From: Chrysomallon squamiferum
Taxonomy: Eukaryota; Mollusca; Gastropoda; Neomphalida; Peltospiridae
Direction of reading: 5' to 3'
NCBI GenBank assembly: GCA_012295275.1
Contig: CM022672.1
Coordinates: 34,873,999-34,937,998 of the forward strand
DNA length: 64,000 bases
Notes under the pieces: model-generated
Told to the model about the DNA's origin: nothing
What the model saw: only the letters and a program-made list of their open reading frames with translations
Databases searched by the model: none
Part shown: one piece after another, positions 21,487-33,590 of the stretch
Layout of the letters: every line of letters starts with the position of its first letter
How positions within the stretch are numbered: the first letter of the stretch is position 1
Program-made: the position numbers and the translations under genes

Positions 21487-23038
21487 TATATATATATATA
21501 TGCTGTCTCATATAAAATTTTGTTTTGTAATTAAACCCACACACGTCTGTCGATTGATCCAACCATCTAAAAATACGTAAAATAAATAAAAGAAACCAGG
21601 TACCTGTCCTACTGTATAATATTCAAAATATTTCAAAATATTTAATAAAATATTCAACAATTTGTAGCTGAATCCGTGACAAGTAGTAAAAAAATGAGAT
21701 TTACTTTCTAATTATTTTACACATCTCATAAAACATTCAATAATTTGTAGCTGAATTCATGACAAAATACAAGCCATTTGTTTCCTAATTCTTGCTGAAC
21801 TTTGACAGTTGAAATGACAAACATCTCAGTGGTTATGACTGTATTTCTGTATCATAATTAATATTATTTCTTCTACCAGTGACAGCGCTGATGTAGTTTT
21901 TACATCTACTTTTCTCTACATGTATGTGAATAATTTACTGACGACAGACAGTCGCACATACACAACAAACTGTGACCTAACTTGAGAGAAATTACAAAAC
22001 TCTGGACGTACATGTAAGTGCTATGTTTGGTATGTGATATTGTCAAACAGTTTATAGTTAATAAAGGAATATTCAAAAATAATATTATTCTGAGAAAAAC
22101 AAAATATAAATATTTGTTGTTAACATATGTCTATGTTATTACTGTGCTGTTCAGCTAAGTTAAATAACGATGACTGATTGATATCCTACTTAAAATGTTT
22201 CTTTGTTTTTCTTTTTTCTTTTACCTTTTGTTTATTGTAATATATATATATATATATATATGCTTTATATATGCATTAAAATTAATTTATGATGTTAAAT
22301 TGTGTTAATATATGTTTTATGTTTTAATCGTTTGAAACCTTTGTAATAATAAACTGCAGATTTACATTAAAGAGGACATCATTATATTAATAAAAATGAG
22401 TTAATGGTTGTTATTAACTGTCAGTATTTATAAATAAGTTAATTAATTTATTTATTTATTATTATTCATAATCATCTCTAGCAAATGTGTGAGAAACCAG
22501 TTTCTTCGATTACATATATATCTATACATATGTCAGTTTTTAAACAACAAACCAATACAACCAACCTCGGCTTATTTACATTCAAATCGCTATTTTAAAA
22601 AGGTTTTCATTCTACTGAAACCTTACATCTTCCTGGCACAAGTTTCGTTCTCTTTGTTGTCCTTACTTGTTTATCATCATCACTACCAGTAACAACTTAA
22701 CTACAACAACACCAACAACGACAGTGAATACATAAAAATTATTTTTATGACAGTAAGTTGAAACTTGCCTTTGAAAAACAATAATTAACATTAAGACTTA
22801 ATCAAATAACAAACTAGAAAAAGAAAACATATCAATGTTGCAGGCATTATCCTATGTAATAAATAAGGAAGTAGGATTATCTTACTGTACTTTGTAAATT
22901 GATAAAAACGTGTGTATGTGTCTATGCAGTTTTGAGTTAAAGAAAGAACACGGATGCTTGAACAGGAAAATAAATATATATATTTATGTAAACATGAGAT
23001 GAAAAGAACGAGTCATAGATTGACACAGACACAGATGT

Positions 23039-23041
<3 letters not shown>

Positions 23042-23110
<69 letters not shown>
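23042..23110. repeat. (GA)n microsatellite
   Basis: Pure dinucleotide run in intron 1 of locus 3; a longer run lies at the matching place of locus 4. Confidence 0.95.
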
Positions 23111-23114
<4 letters not shown>

Positions 23115-23763
23115 CTGAAGAGATATATACTTAACAAAGACCTTTCTGATTTGCTATAAAACTAATAAAATAATTTTTTTTCAACCTTGTTATATGAATT
23201 ATTGCTTGTATAACATTTTTATTTTATATTTTACTAACAACATTCATTTAAACTAAAACCGCGTCTTTACTTTACTTAAATAAGGAAAGGTTTCATCTAC
23301 AGGAAAGTATAATTACAGTTAAAGAATTATGTCTAGTGCTATGTTTTGTACTTGCTATAGTAAAAATTAAAACAGTTTCATAGTTATTTCATAGTTTTGA
23401 TAACGTTGTAACAATAAATAACAGATTTACATGAAAGAAGACACAAAATAAATACAAAATAAATTAAGAGCTAATGAACTTGAGAACATTATGTTATTAA
23501 TGCTTAGTATGTTTAAAACATTATTAATTAAGTTTTATTAGTGTTGTTGTTGAACTTGTTCATATTTGGAGAACAATAACAATAGAACAATAGTAACACA
23601 ATCCCATCTATTTATACTGATTATTGATATTGAGATGCTATTCTTGTTCATTGAAACGTAACATCTTCCTGGTGTATGATTTGTCTAATTCTCTCAACAA
23701 TGTACCATCACCCCCACCACCAGTATCAACAACAACATCAGTAATAATAATAATAATAACAAC

Positions 23764-23806
<43 letters not shown>

Positions 23807-23819
23807 TTTTATAACTTAC

Positions 23820-23898
23820 TATATCCAGCTTTGGTCTTTCCTGACTGCAAAATTAAACAACAAACTAGAAACTGAAGACTTATCCAGCACCCAGCCAT
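23820..23898 (-). CDS. Locus 3 signal-peptide exon
   Basis: 79 bp: MAGCWISLQFLVCCLILQ followed by SGKTKAGY, one base left over, donor gtaagt. Same length and start as loci 2, 4 and 6. Confidence 0.85.
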
Positions 23899-24140
23899 AG
23901 TGATAATGTTTCATAGTTAAACCAACCAGGAAGCTAAAACTACGAGCTGACACAAGACTCGTTTTCATGACTCACCAGTGAGAAAAGGTGAAAACACACT
24001 CTAATATATTCTGTTACAAAGTTCATACAAATATGATATGAACAGAGTAATGTAATTCTGTTAAATTAAACACACTGAGATTAAATTTAGATCTTGGAAA
24101 ACAGGTTTTACTCGTACAAAAGTGAGGTCACAATACACAG
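23899..24140 (-). promoter_or_regulatory. Conserved 5' flank of locus 3
   Basis: Shares the CTTGTGTCAGCTC block and surrounding sequence with loci 2, 4 and 6. A TATATTA motif on the minus strand near 24005 could act as a TATA element, but this is only a guess. Confidence 0.5.
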
Positions 24141-24589
24141 AATACTTTTCATATGCATTCTGTCTGGTATTTACAGAGATACATAATGTGAAATCGTTTT
24201 ATTTATGAGGATTGTTTGCCCTAGATCGACTGACGAAAACTACTGCTATGCCGTCACTGTTCATGCGATAAAATCAATAATGATAATACAGATTGTAGTA
24301 TTTAATGTAATACAAAAGTATTATTCATACACCGAAGTATATGAAACAAACAGCCCAATTATAGATAATATTGTACTTCGCCGTAAGTTGTCTTTCAGAC
24401 ATAACAGAGGACTAGGTCGAGTGTAATGAAAACAGATCAGTTGACTCTTCTATAACGACACAAAAGTTTCAAGCTAAGAGTTCAGTACTTAATGTCATTC
24501 ACAACATGTATCTAGGACACGCATGACTGGGTACATGTATGAAACGAGCTAGCGGAGTGTTCCCATTGAAGAGTAATCTCTTTCTATTA

Positions 24590-24835
24590 CAATGTCACTA
24601 TTCATACGTATTTTTATTTACCAGCATAAGCACTGAATATGTAGATATGATTGAATATTCCGTCTTATGTACGTCTGAAAAGACTCTGTACACAGATAAT
24701 ATTCAGGAACGCACTGGCGCAGGAAAACCTCACAAAACACGTCAGATGTCGCTGACGAGACTCGAACGTATGACTCCCATCCGCCCACACTCCGAAGGCG
24801 TACTAAGTTACCGCTCGGCCATCAAGACAACCAGG
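24590..24835 (-). mobile_element. tRNA-derived SINE-like sequence
   Basis: Minus-strand head at about 24835-24750 with A box TGGCCGAGCGGT and B box GTTCGAGTCTC, separated by a long variable-arm-like region as in tRNA-Leu/Ser. The body continues to about 24590. Same block as 16062-16330. Confidence 0.65.
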
Positions 24836-24837
24836 AT

Positions 24838-25206
24838 GTATGTATATATGTATGTATGTATGTAGTATGTATGTATGTATGTATGTATGTATGTATGTCT
24901 GTATGTATGGGTGTGTCTATGTATGTATCTATGTATGTATGTATGTATGTATTATGTAGGTGTGTATTTATGTATGTAGGTATGTATGAATGAATGTATG
25001 TAGGTAGGTATGTATGTATGTATCTATGTATGTATGTATGAATGTATGTATGTATGTATTTATGTATGTATGTATGTGTGCGTGCGTCTGTGTGTGTGCG
25101 TGTGTGTCTGTGTGTGTATGTGTGTGCATGTGTGTGAGTGTGTGTGTGTATGTGTGTATGTGTGTGAGTGTGTGTGTGTGTGAGTGTATGTCTGTGTGTG
25201 TGTCTG
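24838..25206. repeat. (TATG)n and (TG)n microsatellite
   Basis: Tetranucleotide run followed by TG-rich run; Cys/Val/Tyr open frames over it are spurious. Confidence 0.95.
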
Positions 25207-26455
25207 TGTAAAATGTGTATTCATTTTTATATACTAATAATCAGAATATACAAATGACAAATTAAACTACTTGACATATTAATTACTAAACTCTTTAGCC
25301 TTAAGATTTAATCAAGTCAAATATGTTTTATGATCAGCTGAAGTTTATCAAGAATCGTAATATACTACTATAATATGATGAATGCTGTTTTTTGTTTTTT
25401 TTTTAAATTAATTTCTACAATTAATGAGGATATGCAAAAATATATATGTCTGTGTGTGTGCGCGCGCACAAATAAACGAATTTAACTTCTTAGAAAATAT
25501 ATTTAATGAAGCAATGGTTTTGATAAATAATTAATATGAAGATTGATTAATTAAAACTAAAACAAGAGAAATAAACACACATACTGATACTATCTTTAAT
25601 AGAAATATTACTTTCCATCGAATAGTCTATCACTAAATGTATGTAATCTCGTATACTTGAAGACTCATTATTGTTTGAGTTAATCAAAGATTTTATATGA
25701 GATAATTCTGAAATTGGATTTGTTAAGACTATGATATCACTAATTATTATTTGCAAAGCAATACAGCTATAACAAATCACTCTGAATTGCTTTTACTTAG
25801 TTCATAATAATATACCATTTACAAACTCATGTTTATCATAATAATGTACATCTTGTTGGTTTATTAATCTTTGACATAAATTCACGAGTTCTTCTAACTG
25901 GTCTGTGTCAGCTATGCGGCCGCGATCAACATAAACAAAGTAATAGTTTTAGTTTACTGTGTTTCGTTTGATTAAATCTTTACTAATTGGTTAGTGTCAA
26001 TCTGTACAATGTACTCTCGATCAGGCTACTTGAATCATCATTCTGTGTTTCATATCAATTAGATTAATCTTTATTATTGTGCGATTGTAAAGTTTATACT
26101 ATTGTATACAGCGTTTCATTATTGTATGTGCAATATCTGTTTGTGTCTCATATAAATAAAATTGTATGAATGTAACGTTTAAAATGTTGTTTGCAGTGCA
26201 AACTACTAGGTACTAGGTGAAACTTGTTCACAAGTTCACACACTATCCAGTAGAAATATTTCGTTACCTTTATTTGCAACTTAAAATGTTACAATATTTT
26301 TTGTTCTCAGCTCAGCTTCATTTGTTTATAACAAAGATAATGAACAATATCTGAGTATTAAAGAATTGTCATAATGATATTAATATATAAATAACTTACT
26401 GTTTTAACGAGATTGTGTTACAAAATATTCACAATGAATACATAAATAATTTACT

Positions 26456-27242
26456 ATTAACCTCACCAAATGTGAATCCAGCTCAGGTGACATTTCCAGG
26501 ACATGCGATTGGCCTGGGAAAAGTTGCACCAATAACAGCTAAGGTAGACTGTATAATTCAGTACCCACATCCTACTAGCTGAAAAGAGGTGACAGTTTTT
26601 ATCAGTATGACAGGATAGTATCGTCGTTTCTGTCCAGATTTTGTAACTTTCGCTGCACGCATATGTTGCATAAGTGTAACAAATTCAGCTGGGAATTAAA
26701 GAACATGCTCTATTCGATACAAATAATGGCAGCACCCAAACAGCAGCAACCATTCAATGTGGTTGTAGTTGCTAGTGATGCTGTTTCAAGAAGTTTACAG
26801 TGGGCTAGACCACCCAATCATTTTTTTTTTTCAAGAATATTTTATATCAGCTTAATTATTCAAATGCTGAAAAGAAAACTTTTGGACTGATTCAAGCCGT
26901 GAAACATTTTCAAGTGTACGTGAAGTCGCACTTCAACCAGTAACTGTCTATACGCATCATAATCCCGTTACTTTCATAAATCGTATGAAGAAAACTAATC
27001 AAGGAGTTTAACACTGGAGTTTGATCTTACAGGATTACCCAATTACCATAAAGCATATTGCTGCAACTAACAACACCATTGCGGGTGCTCTTTCAAGAAT
27101 AATGTTGTTTTCAATTGCTTGTGTCTTTTGTTTAGGGTTATAGGCTCGATGTCTATTGATCAACCCACTGGGAAACCAGGGAAGTAATAACTAACATCTT
27201 ACTGAAGCTGAGACATTGAAAACGTTACTATTTTTGTGTAAT
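26456..27242 (+). mobile_element. Degraded Gypsy (Ty3-like) polymerase fragment: RT connection and RNase H
   Basis: Plus-strand translation in several frames matches the RT C-terminal/connection region (GHAIGLGKVAPITAKV, then YRRFCPDF) and RNase H (VYTHH-type strand), ending in the NTIAGALSR motif. Many stops and shifts show it is dead. It starts abruptly inside a 55-bp VNTR unit. Confidence 0.75.
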
Positions 27243-27840
27243 GTTGGACATACTAGGTATTATATACCTTGCTTCTTTATTATTATTATATTATTATTAG
27301 TAGTAGTAGTAGTAGTATTAGTATTATGTGCTTTTTTCTATTATATTATAAGATTCCAGAAAATGTTCATACCTGAGATATGCTATTTTTTCTAAATTTA
27401 TGGAGAGGTGTGTCACGGAATTCAGATTGCGTAACAAATTTATCTTTCTGCCACTTTATCACTCTTAATGTTCGCAGCCAATTTCTCCACTTTACTGGCT
27501 TTAAAGAGCTGCCATTTGGTAAACAAACAGAGAAGGACAAGTCCAACACGAGCGCTCAGTCAGGTGAGGAACCAATGTTTTACAATGAATTTGTCTTTAA
27601 AGACGAGTATGGGAAGCCATTGTCTGTTCTTATTGTGATAGATTATAATTTGCAATTGACCTCCGTCAGTAACATTTAATATTAATAAAATTTTAAGTTT
27701 TTAATCTGCCCTCCGAGCAGATTATTCTTTTATCTTGCTTCCCCATATATCGTTACTCGTATCATAAATCAAAATTATTTAAAATTATGCTTCATATATA
27801 ATTATTATCAAGTCGTCTTTATATCGCATTTAAGTAATAA
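27243..27840 (+). mobile_element. Probable LTR-side remainder of the Gypsy element
   Basis: Follows the RNase H end directly, and is repeated on the minus strand at about 51850-52440 behind the second Gypsy copy. It includes a TAT/TAG trinucleotide stretch and the shared block around 27640-27720. Exact LTR ends cannot be set. Confidence 0.5.
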
Positions 27841-27991
27841 ACGTGTACCCTAGCTTGCTTGTGTTGTGTTTAGTTTTCTAATGGATAGATATAATTGCTG
27901 ACTTATAAAGACTGCTGTTAATTTAGCGTTTACAGTCCTTGTTAGGTGGCCATTAAAGCACCTTTATTACACTAGATTAGTGTGTTGTGTG

Positions 27992-28022
<31 letters not shown>

Positions 28023-28727
28023 TGGGTGGGTGGGTTTTTCTGTGTTTCTACATGTATGTATAATTATTAAACATAAAAGAAGATTGATTTTTATATTCGA
28101 AGCAATACAGCTACAAGAAATCACTCTGAACTGCTTTTACTTAGTTCATAATAACATAGCACTTACAAACTCATATTTATCATAATAATTTACATCTTGT
28201 TGCTTTATTAATCTTTGATATCAATTCATGAGTTCTTCTAAAACCTCTGTGTCAGTTATGCGGGCCGCCATGAACATAAACAAAATAATACAGTTTCAGT
28301 GTATTATGTTTATTCAGTTCATTATGTTTCGTTCATTCAAATCTTTCGTAATTGGTTAGGGTCAATCTGTACAATGTACTCTTGATCTGATTGTGTGAGT
28401 CATCATACTGTCTCTCAGATAAATACAATTAGTCTCGTTTCTTGTTTTATTGTAACGTTTACTCTATTTCATCAGCGTTACAATATTTATGTGAATCATT
28501 ATCTTGTGTCTCAAATAAATTAGATTAGTCTCTGTTCTTGTATCAAACTACTCACTGAAAGGTATTCACAAGTCCACAAAATATGCTGTACTAATACTCG
28601 ATTATGTTTACTTGCAATGTACAGTATTACAATACTTTTAGTTCTCAGCTGAACTCCAGCTGTTTATAACAAAGATAATGAAGGATATCTAAGCAGTAAA
28701 CAATTGTTCTGATGATATTCATATATA

Positions 28728-29040
28728 AATAACTTACTGTTCTAACGACACTGTTACTAAATATTCACAATGAATACATAAATAATTTACTGTTCCAACG
28801 AGACTGTGTTACTAAATATTCACAACGAATACATAAATAATTTACTGTTCTAACGAGACTGTGTTACTAAATATTCACAACGAATACATAAATAATTTAC
28901 TGTTCTAACGAGACTGTTACTAAATATTCACAATGAATACATAAACAATTTACTGTTCTAACGAGACTGTGTTACTAAATATTCACAATGAATACATAAA
29001 TAATTTACATTTCTAACGACACTGTTACTAAATATTCTAT
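28728..29040 (-). repeat. 55-bp VNTR, locus 4 downstream copy
   Basis: About six units on the minus strand, with core as in 14365-14515, immediately downstream of the locus 4 stop codon and an AT run (29080-29105). Confidence 0.88.
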
Positions 29041-29074
29041 CTCTGTAGCTATCTATATCCATATATATCCATAT

Positions 29075-29105
<31 letters not shown>

Positions 29106-29415
29106 CTATGTTTTTATTTTTTCGTATGGAGATCCCTGTTCAACAACATCAATATCTAGTTTATCATAATCGTGTATTTCTTGAGTATTGATTTCTTCTT
29201 GATGTGAAGTGTTTACATAACTTGTCTCCGCATCACCTGATGAAACTGTTTGAGTGTCACTGTGATTTGGTGGTGTGACGATATTGACGTCTTCATCAAA
29301 TACTTCATACACTGATGACGGAGTAGCTGCTGTCCTGGGATGACTGTTGTTGTTTTTTACAAATGATACTGAATGTTCAGTAGAGGATGGTCGTTTTCGT
29401 CTAATCAGAGCCGTT
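29106..29415 (-). CDS. Locus 4 cytoplasmic tail exon with ITAM
   Basis: 310 bp ending in TAG, fully open. The tail begins TALIRRKRPSSTEHS; the Met codon seen in locus 1 is Thr here, so the exon cannot be a separate small gene. Motifs: VYEVFDEDVNIV (Asn where locus 1 has Tyr), SYVNTS, and at 29168-29115 YDKL, ten residues, YEKI, preceded by Asp, a canonical ITAM. Confidence 0.9.
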
Positions 29416-29886
29416 CTGAAAATGGATTCATTTTTACGTTATCAGTTAGTAAATGCAAATTTTATGTAATTAAAATATAATACACGTGAAGAGATACTGT
29501 TACAAACATAATTAATAGCTTCTCAGTTCCCGAAATTAAGAGTTAACTAGCAGTTAATATTGATTTTAAAAAAAAAGTATAGATTTTTAAGTTCATTTAT
29601 GACACATGTATATCCTCTGAATGTATAAAAACAATATCATATGTATAAAATACAAAATAGTTCAGCTTAGAATTCTGTAAATATATTCTTTGATAAATAT
29701 ATATTTGTACCAGCTATAAAGATGTCCATGCACATATTTCATTATACGAATTATATTTATTATCAAACAGAAGAAAATACTGTAAAGTTATTCCTTCAGT
29801 TCAAACGGAAGTAAAATATTTTGGTATGTTATAATTAGTTATATTACATCAGAATTAATTTGGTTGAAGAATCTATAAGCATTTAC

Positions 29887-29995
29887 CTGATATTAAAAAC
29901 AACAGATATTATGAGGAGCAAAGTCAGTAGAGCTATGACGACTGACAAAGCCGTTGTAGTTGATGTTCCTGTACATTTTGTTTCTTGAGTTGAGC
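29887..29995 (-). CDS. Locus 4 transmembrane exon
   Basis: 109 bp, phase 1 in and 2 out. Linker STQETKCTGTSTTT then ALSVVIALLTLLLIISVVF. It includes a Cys in the linker that locus 1 lacks. Confidence 0.88.
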
Positions 29996-30419
29996 CTGGA
30001 AAGAAATTAGCCTTAAAACTAATAACCGTAAAAGGAACGAAAAAAAAATGGGTGGAAATATTTAAAAAAGGATATTAAAGAAGAATATTCTAGAGTACAT
30101 ACAAAATTGGCAGTATATATTTTAATTTAAAAGTATTTATAAAATAATTATATACATCTCGGTCAAAAGTTTTAGCACATACATTTTTATTTATAAGTAT
30201 TGTACTGGTAACTATATCATAATTTGTGTTCTATGTTGATTTGAAAAGTAATGCATTAAAGAAACTTTTATACAACACATTGAAATGTTTCAGAAACTAC
30301 AAAAATGTCAAAAAGGTTTTCATACTAATTATTTGCAAAGTCTACGGTAATTTATCTTGTGTTATAATGTCATTGTTATATTTGATAATCTTGGATGAAA
30401 TTCAGTTAATAGAAGTAAC

Positions 30420-30516
30420 AGGCCACTATCGACATCCATTATGAACACAGACTCCATACTGTAACATGATGTATACTGAGAAACAATATAAACATAAGTT
30501 ACTGATTGTGGACATG
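30420..30516 (-). pseudogene. Relic EGF exon in locus 4 intron
   Basis: Minus-strand match to the relic at 12732-12829 of locus 1, with the same internal deletions and a preserved cag acceptor but no donor. Both copies therefore decayed before the loci duplicated. Confidence 0.65.
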
Positions 30517-30744
30517 CTGGAATAGGTTGAATATTACATAAAGTAAACTATTAAAATAAACAGTAGCTTTTTGTTAGAAATGTTTACAGTCTGGAAATAA
30601 TAATTCATACTTTCATATTTTGAAAATTATTTATAATAAAATAATAAAAGAAGATGTTTCTGACTGATGATAGATTCCACTGATGTACAAAACAAATAAT
30701 AAATACAATAAAATACAATAAAATAAAATAAAATTATATATATA

Positions 30745-30775
<31 letters not shown>

Positions 30776-31001
30776 AAATACAAAATGAGATTAAATTATA
30801 ATGGATATATGACAGGCAGTTCCAGAGAGTATCCCTCTAAAAATACTTCAACTCAGGAACAAATATACCCAGTTTCTGTTAAAATAATAAAACGGAATAA
30901 ATTCATGGATTCATCTGGTTATGAAGGTCATAATTACATTGCAATTTATTATTGTTCATTTTTTTTTTTTTTTTTTTTTTTTTATAATAATAATAATAAT
31001 A

Positions 31002-31037
<36 letters not shown>

Positions 31038-31139
31038 TAAAAAATAGCATAGATTAAAGCTGATTAGTGACCATAATATACGATAATAAATACATTTGCA
31101 GCGAATTCAAGTCTGACACGAATATTTTAAATTACTAAC

Positions 31140-31274
31140 GCTGCTGACACAGAACTCCTTCATAACCATCAGAACAACCTTGTGTGCAGTTTCCAGAAAC
31201 TCTGTCACATTCTCCTGATTTACACTTTCCACACGTAGAGTTACAGTTCCTACCATAGCGTCCAAGACTGCAAG
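31140..31274 (-). CDS. Locus 4 EGF-like exon, membrane-proximal
   Basis: Forty-five codons: CSLGRYGRNCNSTC, GKCKSGEC, VSGNCTQGC, SDGYEGVLC. Donor gttagt. Intact, while its locus 1 counterpart is decayed. Confidence 0.85.
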
Positions 31275-31565
31275 CTGAATTTAAAATGTTTAGATCGCTG
31301 ATTGACAAACAAATCTGCTTTAACAAAACCCGTTAAAGAATGGAATATGAAACATTGCTTTTGTATGGTTTTCTGCTTGTTTACTGTTTTATGAAATAGG
31401 AACACTCAACATTTTTATTTCTACTTCATATTTTAGCAACAAAAATAAAATGAAGTGTAGAATCCACAAATCACTTAAAATCATTTTTTAGATAATATCT
31501 ACAAGTAACTTAATGAATAATATAGAGATGAAATATGTATCAACTATTGAATGATGACGATGATG

Positions 31566-31607
31566 ATGATGATTATTATTATTATCATCATCATCATCAT
31601 CATTATC

Positions 31608-31670
<63 letters not shown>

Positions 31671-31686
31671 TTTTTTATTATTATTA
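31566..31686. repeat. (GAT)n/(ATT)n microsatellite
   Basis: Trinucleotide runs directly after the 31708-31851 exon donor; open frames of poly-Ile/Tyr/Asp here are spurious. Confidence 0.95.
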
Positions 31687-31707
31687 TAAAAATATTAATA
31701 AACTCAC

Positions 31708-31851
31708 GACTGGTACAACAAATTCCTTCCCAACCAGCCAAGCATCCATCAACACATTCTCCAGTCTCGTGAGAACAGTTGTGATTTTCAAAACATTTTC
31801 TTTCTGAACATGAGAAACTGCACCCGTCTCCATAGAAATCTCCATCACATT
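31708..31851 (-). CDS. Locus 4 EGF-like exon (ECDGDFYGDGC)
   Basis: Forty-eight codons with acceptor ttaag and donor gtgagt. Matches locus 1 exon 10636-10779. Confidence 0.85.
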
Positions 31852-32387
31852 CTTAAGTAAAAATAAAACAAAATATAAATATCTTGAAATTATACTAATT
31901 AACAGGATGTGCATCAGATATTATATATAAATATGTTTAACTGCGTTAGCCACTGTTGCTTAGAGTTACATATAACTAAGTAGTAGTAGGATGGCATAAA
32001 TAATTAAAAGGAGAAAGAAAACAAAGGAAGAAATTATTTTTCAACATCATAAAGCTTTAAGAATAAATACATAATGAACGAGAAAACACGGTGTCACCAT
32101 GTGAAGATTTCAAGTTTTCTTGTTCTTGTTATTATATTGCAACCTTTGCAAATTCAGGAAAGTTTATATATGATCTTTAGTAAACCAAGTGCACTGGCAG
32201 AAAGTAAAATAGTCCACTGTCTGCACCAGATACGACTGATCCTGTTATAAATCATATCGAAGGCCCCCATGCACAAACTGTAATAATCTAGGAGACACAA
32301 ATAATAGAATAAAAAGTAAGATATCAGCTACAAATGAACGTAATTGAAAGAAAACGTTTGACTAAATATTTAGTTTGTGTCTCTTAC

Positions 32388-32534
32388 TTTTAGAACAGTC
32401 TGTGTTTCTCCAGCCTGGCTCACAACCTCCGACACATGTTCCAGTGTTTGAATCACACGTTGAGTTAACCAAACAGTGACGATCAGAACATCGCTTTGAA
32501 CATCCAGAACCATAAGTCAGTCCTCCTTTACATT
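32388..32534 (-). CDS. Locus 4 EGF-like exon (ECKGGLTYGSGC)
   Basis: Forty-nine codons, phase 1-1, donor gtaaga. Matches locus 1 exon 8931-9077. Confidence 0.85.
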
Positions 32535-32807
32535 CTGAAATTCATTTTTAAATTTATATAAATAGAATACTAAAATATTAAATTATAATTTCTTTTATAA
32601 TTAATGAAATAAAAGAGGAGGAACGTAGAAATAAATTTATTGCTTTGTCATTTACAATGAAATTATACGAAAACATAAAGTTGAGAGCTAAAATTTCGCA
32701 TTTGTGCATATTTCTTGTCTGTATATTTAGCCATTAAATCATACTCTGACTGCTAAAACGTCCTATACTTCAATCATGTCAGCTTTAACTACTTATTTAA
32801 TATTTAT

Positions 32808-32905
32808 CTCTACAATCAGTTCCTGCCCAACCAGTCAAACAACCATCATTACATTTTCCGTTTGTGTGATTACAGCTTTGATCTCCTGTACAGTGTCGAT
32901 CTCGA
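32808..32905 (-). pseudogene. Dead EGF exon of locus 4
   Basis: Only the 3' two thirds of the exon matching 8515-8655 remains (from CGAGATCGACAC on); the 5' third and acceptor are replaced by AT-rich sequence. The donor GT is AT, so it cannot be spliced normally. Confidence 0.75.
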
Positions 32906-33024
32906 ATTAATTATATCAAAAATTAAAAAATTATTATATTTAAAAATAATTATCTAGGAATAAATACAACATTTATCCAGAATGACCAACAAGCAAATAA
33001 TAATTTTGAGTTTTTAGTTTTCAC

Positions 33025-33171
33025 CTTGAGAACAGTCAGGTTCTAACCATCCTGGTTGACAACCTCCGATACACTGACCAGTCTTTGTGTCACACGTTGA
33101 TGTGTTCAGACAATGACGTTCAGAACACTGCTTCTTACAACCAGATCCATAGGTCACTTCTTTAACACATT
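33025..33171 (-). CDS. Locus 4 EGF-like exon (ECVKEVTYGSGC)
   Basis: Forty-nine codons, phase 1-1, donor gtgaaa. Matches locus 1 exon 8250-8396. Confidence 0.85.
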
Positions 33172-33248
33172 CTGAAATATACAACAGTAATTACAGGTTG
33201 TTCCTTCATTAAATGTAGAAGACATATATATATATATATATATATATA

Positions 33249-33281
<33 letters not shown>

Positions 33282-33590
33282 CAGCTTTCTATATATATAT
33301 ATATATATTTGTTTTCTTCTGAAAATTTATAATTGCAGTAACAAACTGCTGTCCACACAGGAACAAATTAAAAAATCATTAACAAATGTGTTACAGTAAA
33401 CATAATTCACTTTTTGTATCTATAATAATGCTTTCGTTTCATGTTATATACTAAAAAAATACTTCTGGTAAACGGTTACAAAGAACACAAAAAGAATTTC
33501 CATAATTATAGTAAAATGATTAATAAATGTTATTCCGTAAGAATTTGGGTTTTTTCTGCAAAGATGGTCATATCTGAAACGTTTAATTAC

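Larger units (their letters stand above)
20280..23819 (-). other. Intron 1 of locus 3
   Basis: No exon seen. It contains GA-rich repeats (20877-20960, 23042-23110), a 41-bp-arm hairpin (21375-21486), AT runs (22242-22262) and an (AAT)n run (23749-23808) near the first-exon donor. Parts match intron 1 of locus 4 (42280-43300). Confidence 0.75.
19651..23898 (-). other. Locus 3: signal peptide plus FTP lectin, 3' part in gap
   Basis: Read on the minus strand: signal exon 23898-23820, lectin exon a 20279-20073, lectin exon b 19849 to the gap edge at 19651. All are open and in phase. No EGF, transmembrane or tail exon is present because the gene runs into the gap. Sequence is close to loci 1 and 4, so the missing part is expected to be EGF repeats, transmembrane exon and ITAM tail. 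Confidence 0.8.
23899..29105. other. Intergenic unit between loci 4 and 3 (inverted copy of 14108-17200)
   Basis: No intact gene. It holds the SINE-like sequence, TATG/TG array, the conserved spacer with GCGGCCGC at 25916-25923, a single 55-bp VNTR unit near 26400-26455, a Gypsy remnant (26456-27700), a second copy of the spacer (28080-28720), and the VNTR adjoining the locus 4 stop. Confidence 0.75.

Noticed and set aside
24750-24835. Possible functional tRNA-Leu/Ser gene on the minus strand
   Set aside because: A and B boxes are recognisable, but the acceptor stem does not pair and the copies vary; better explained as a SINE head.
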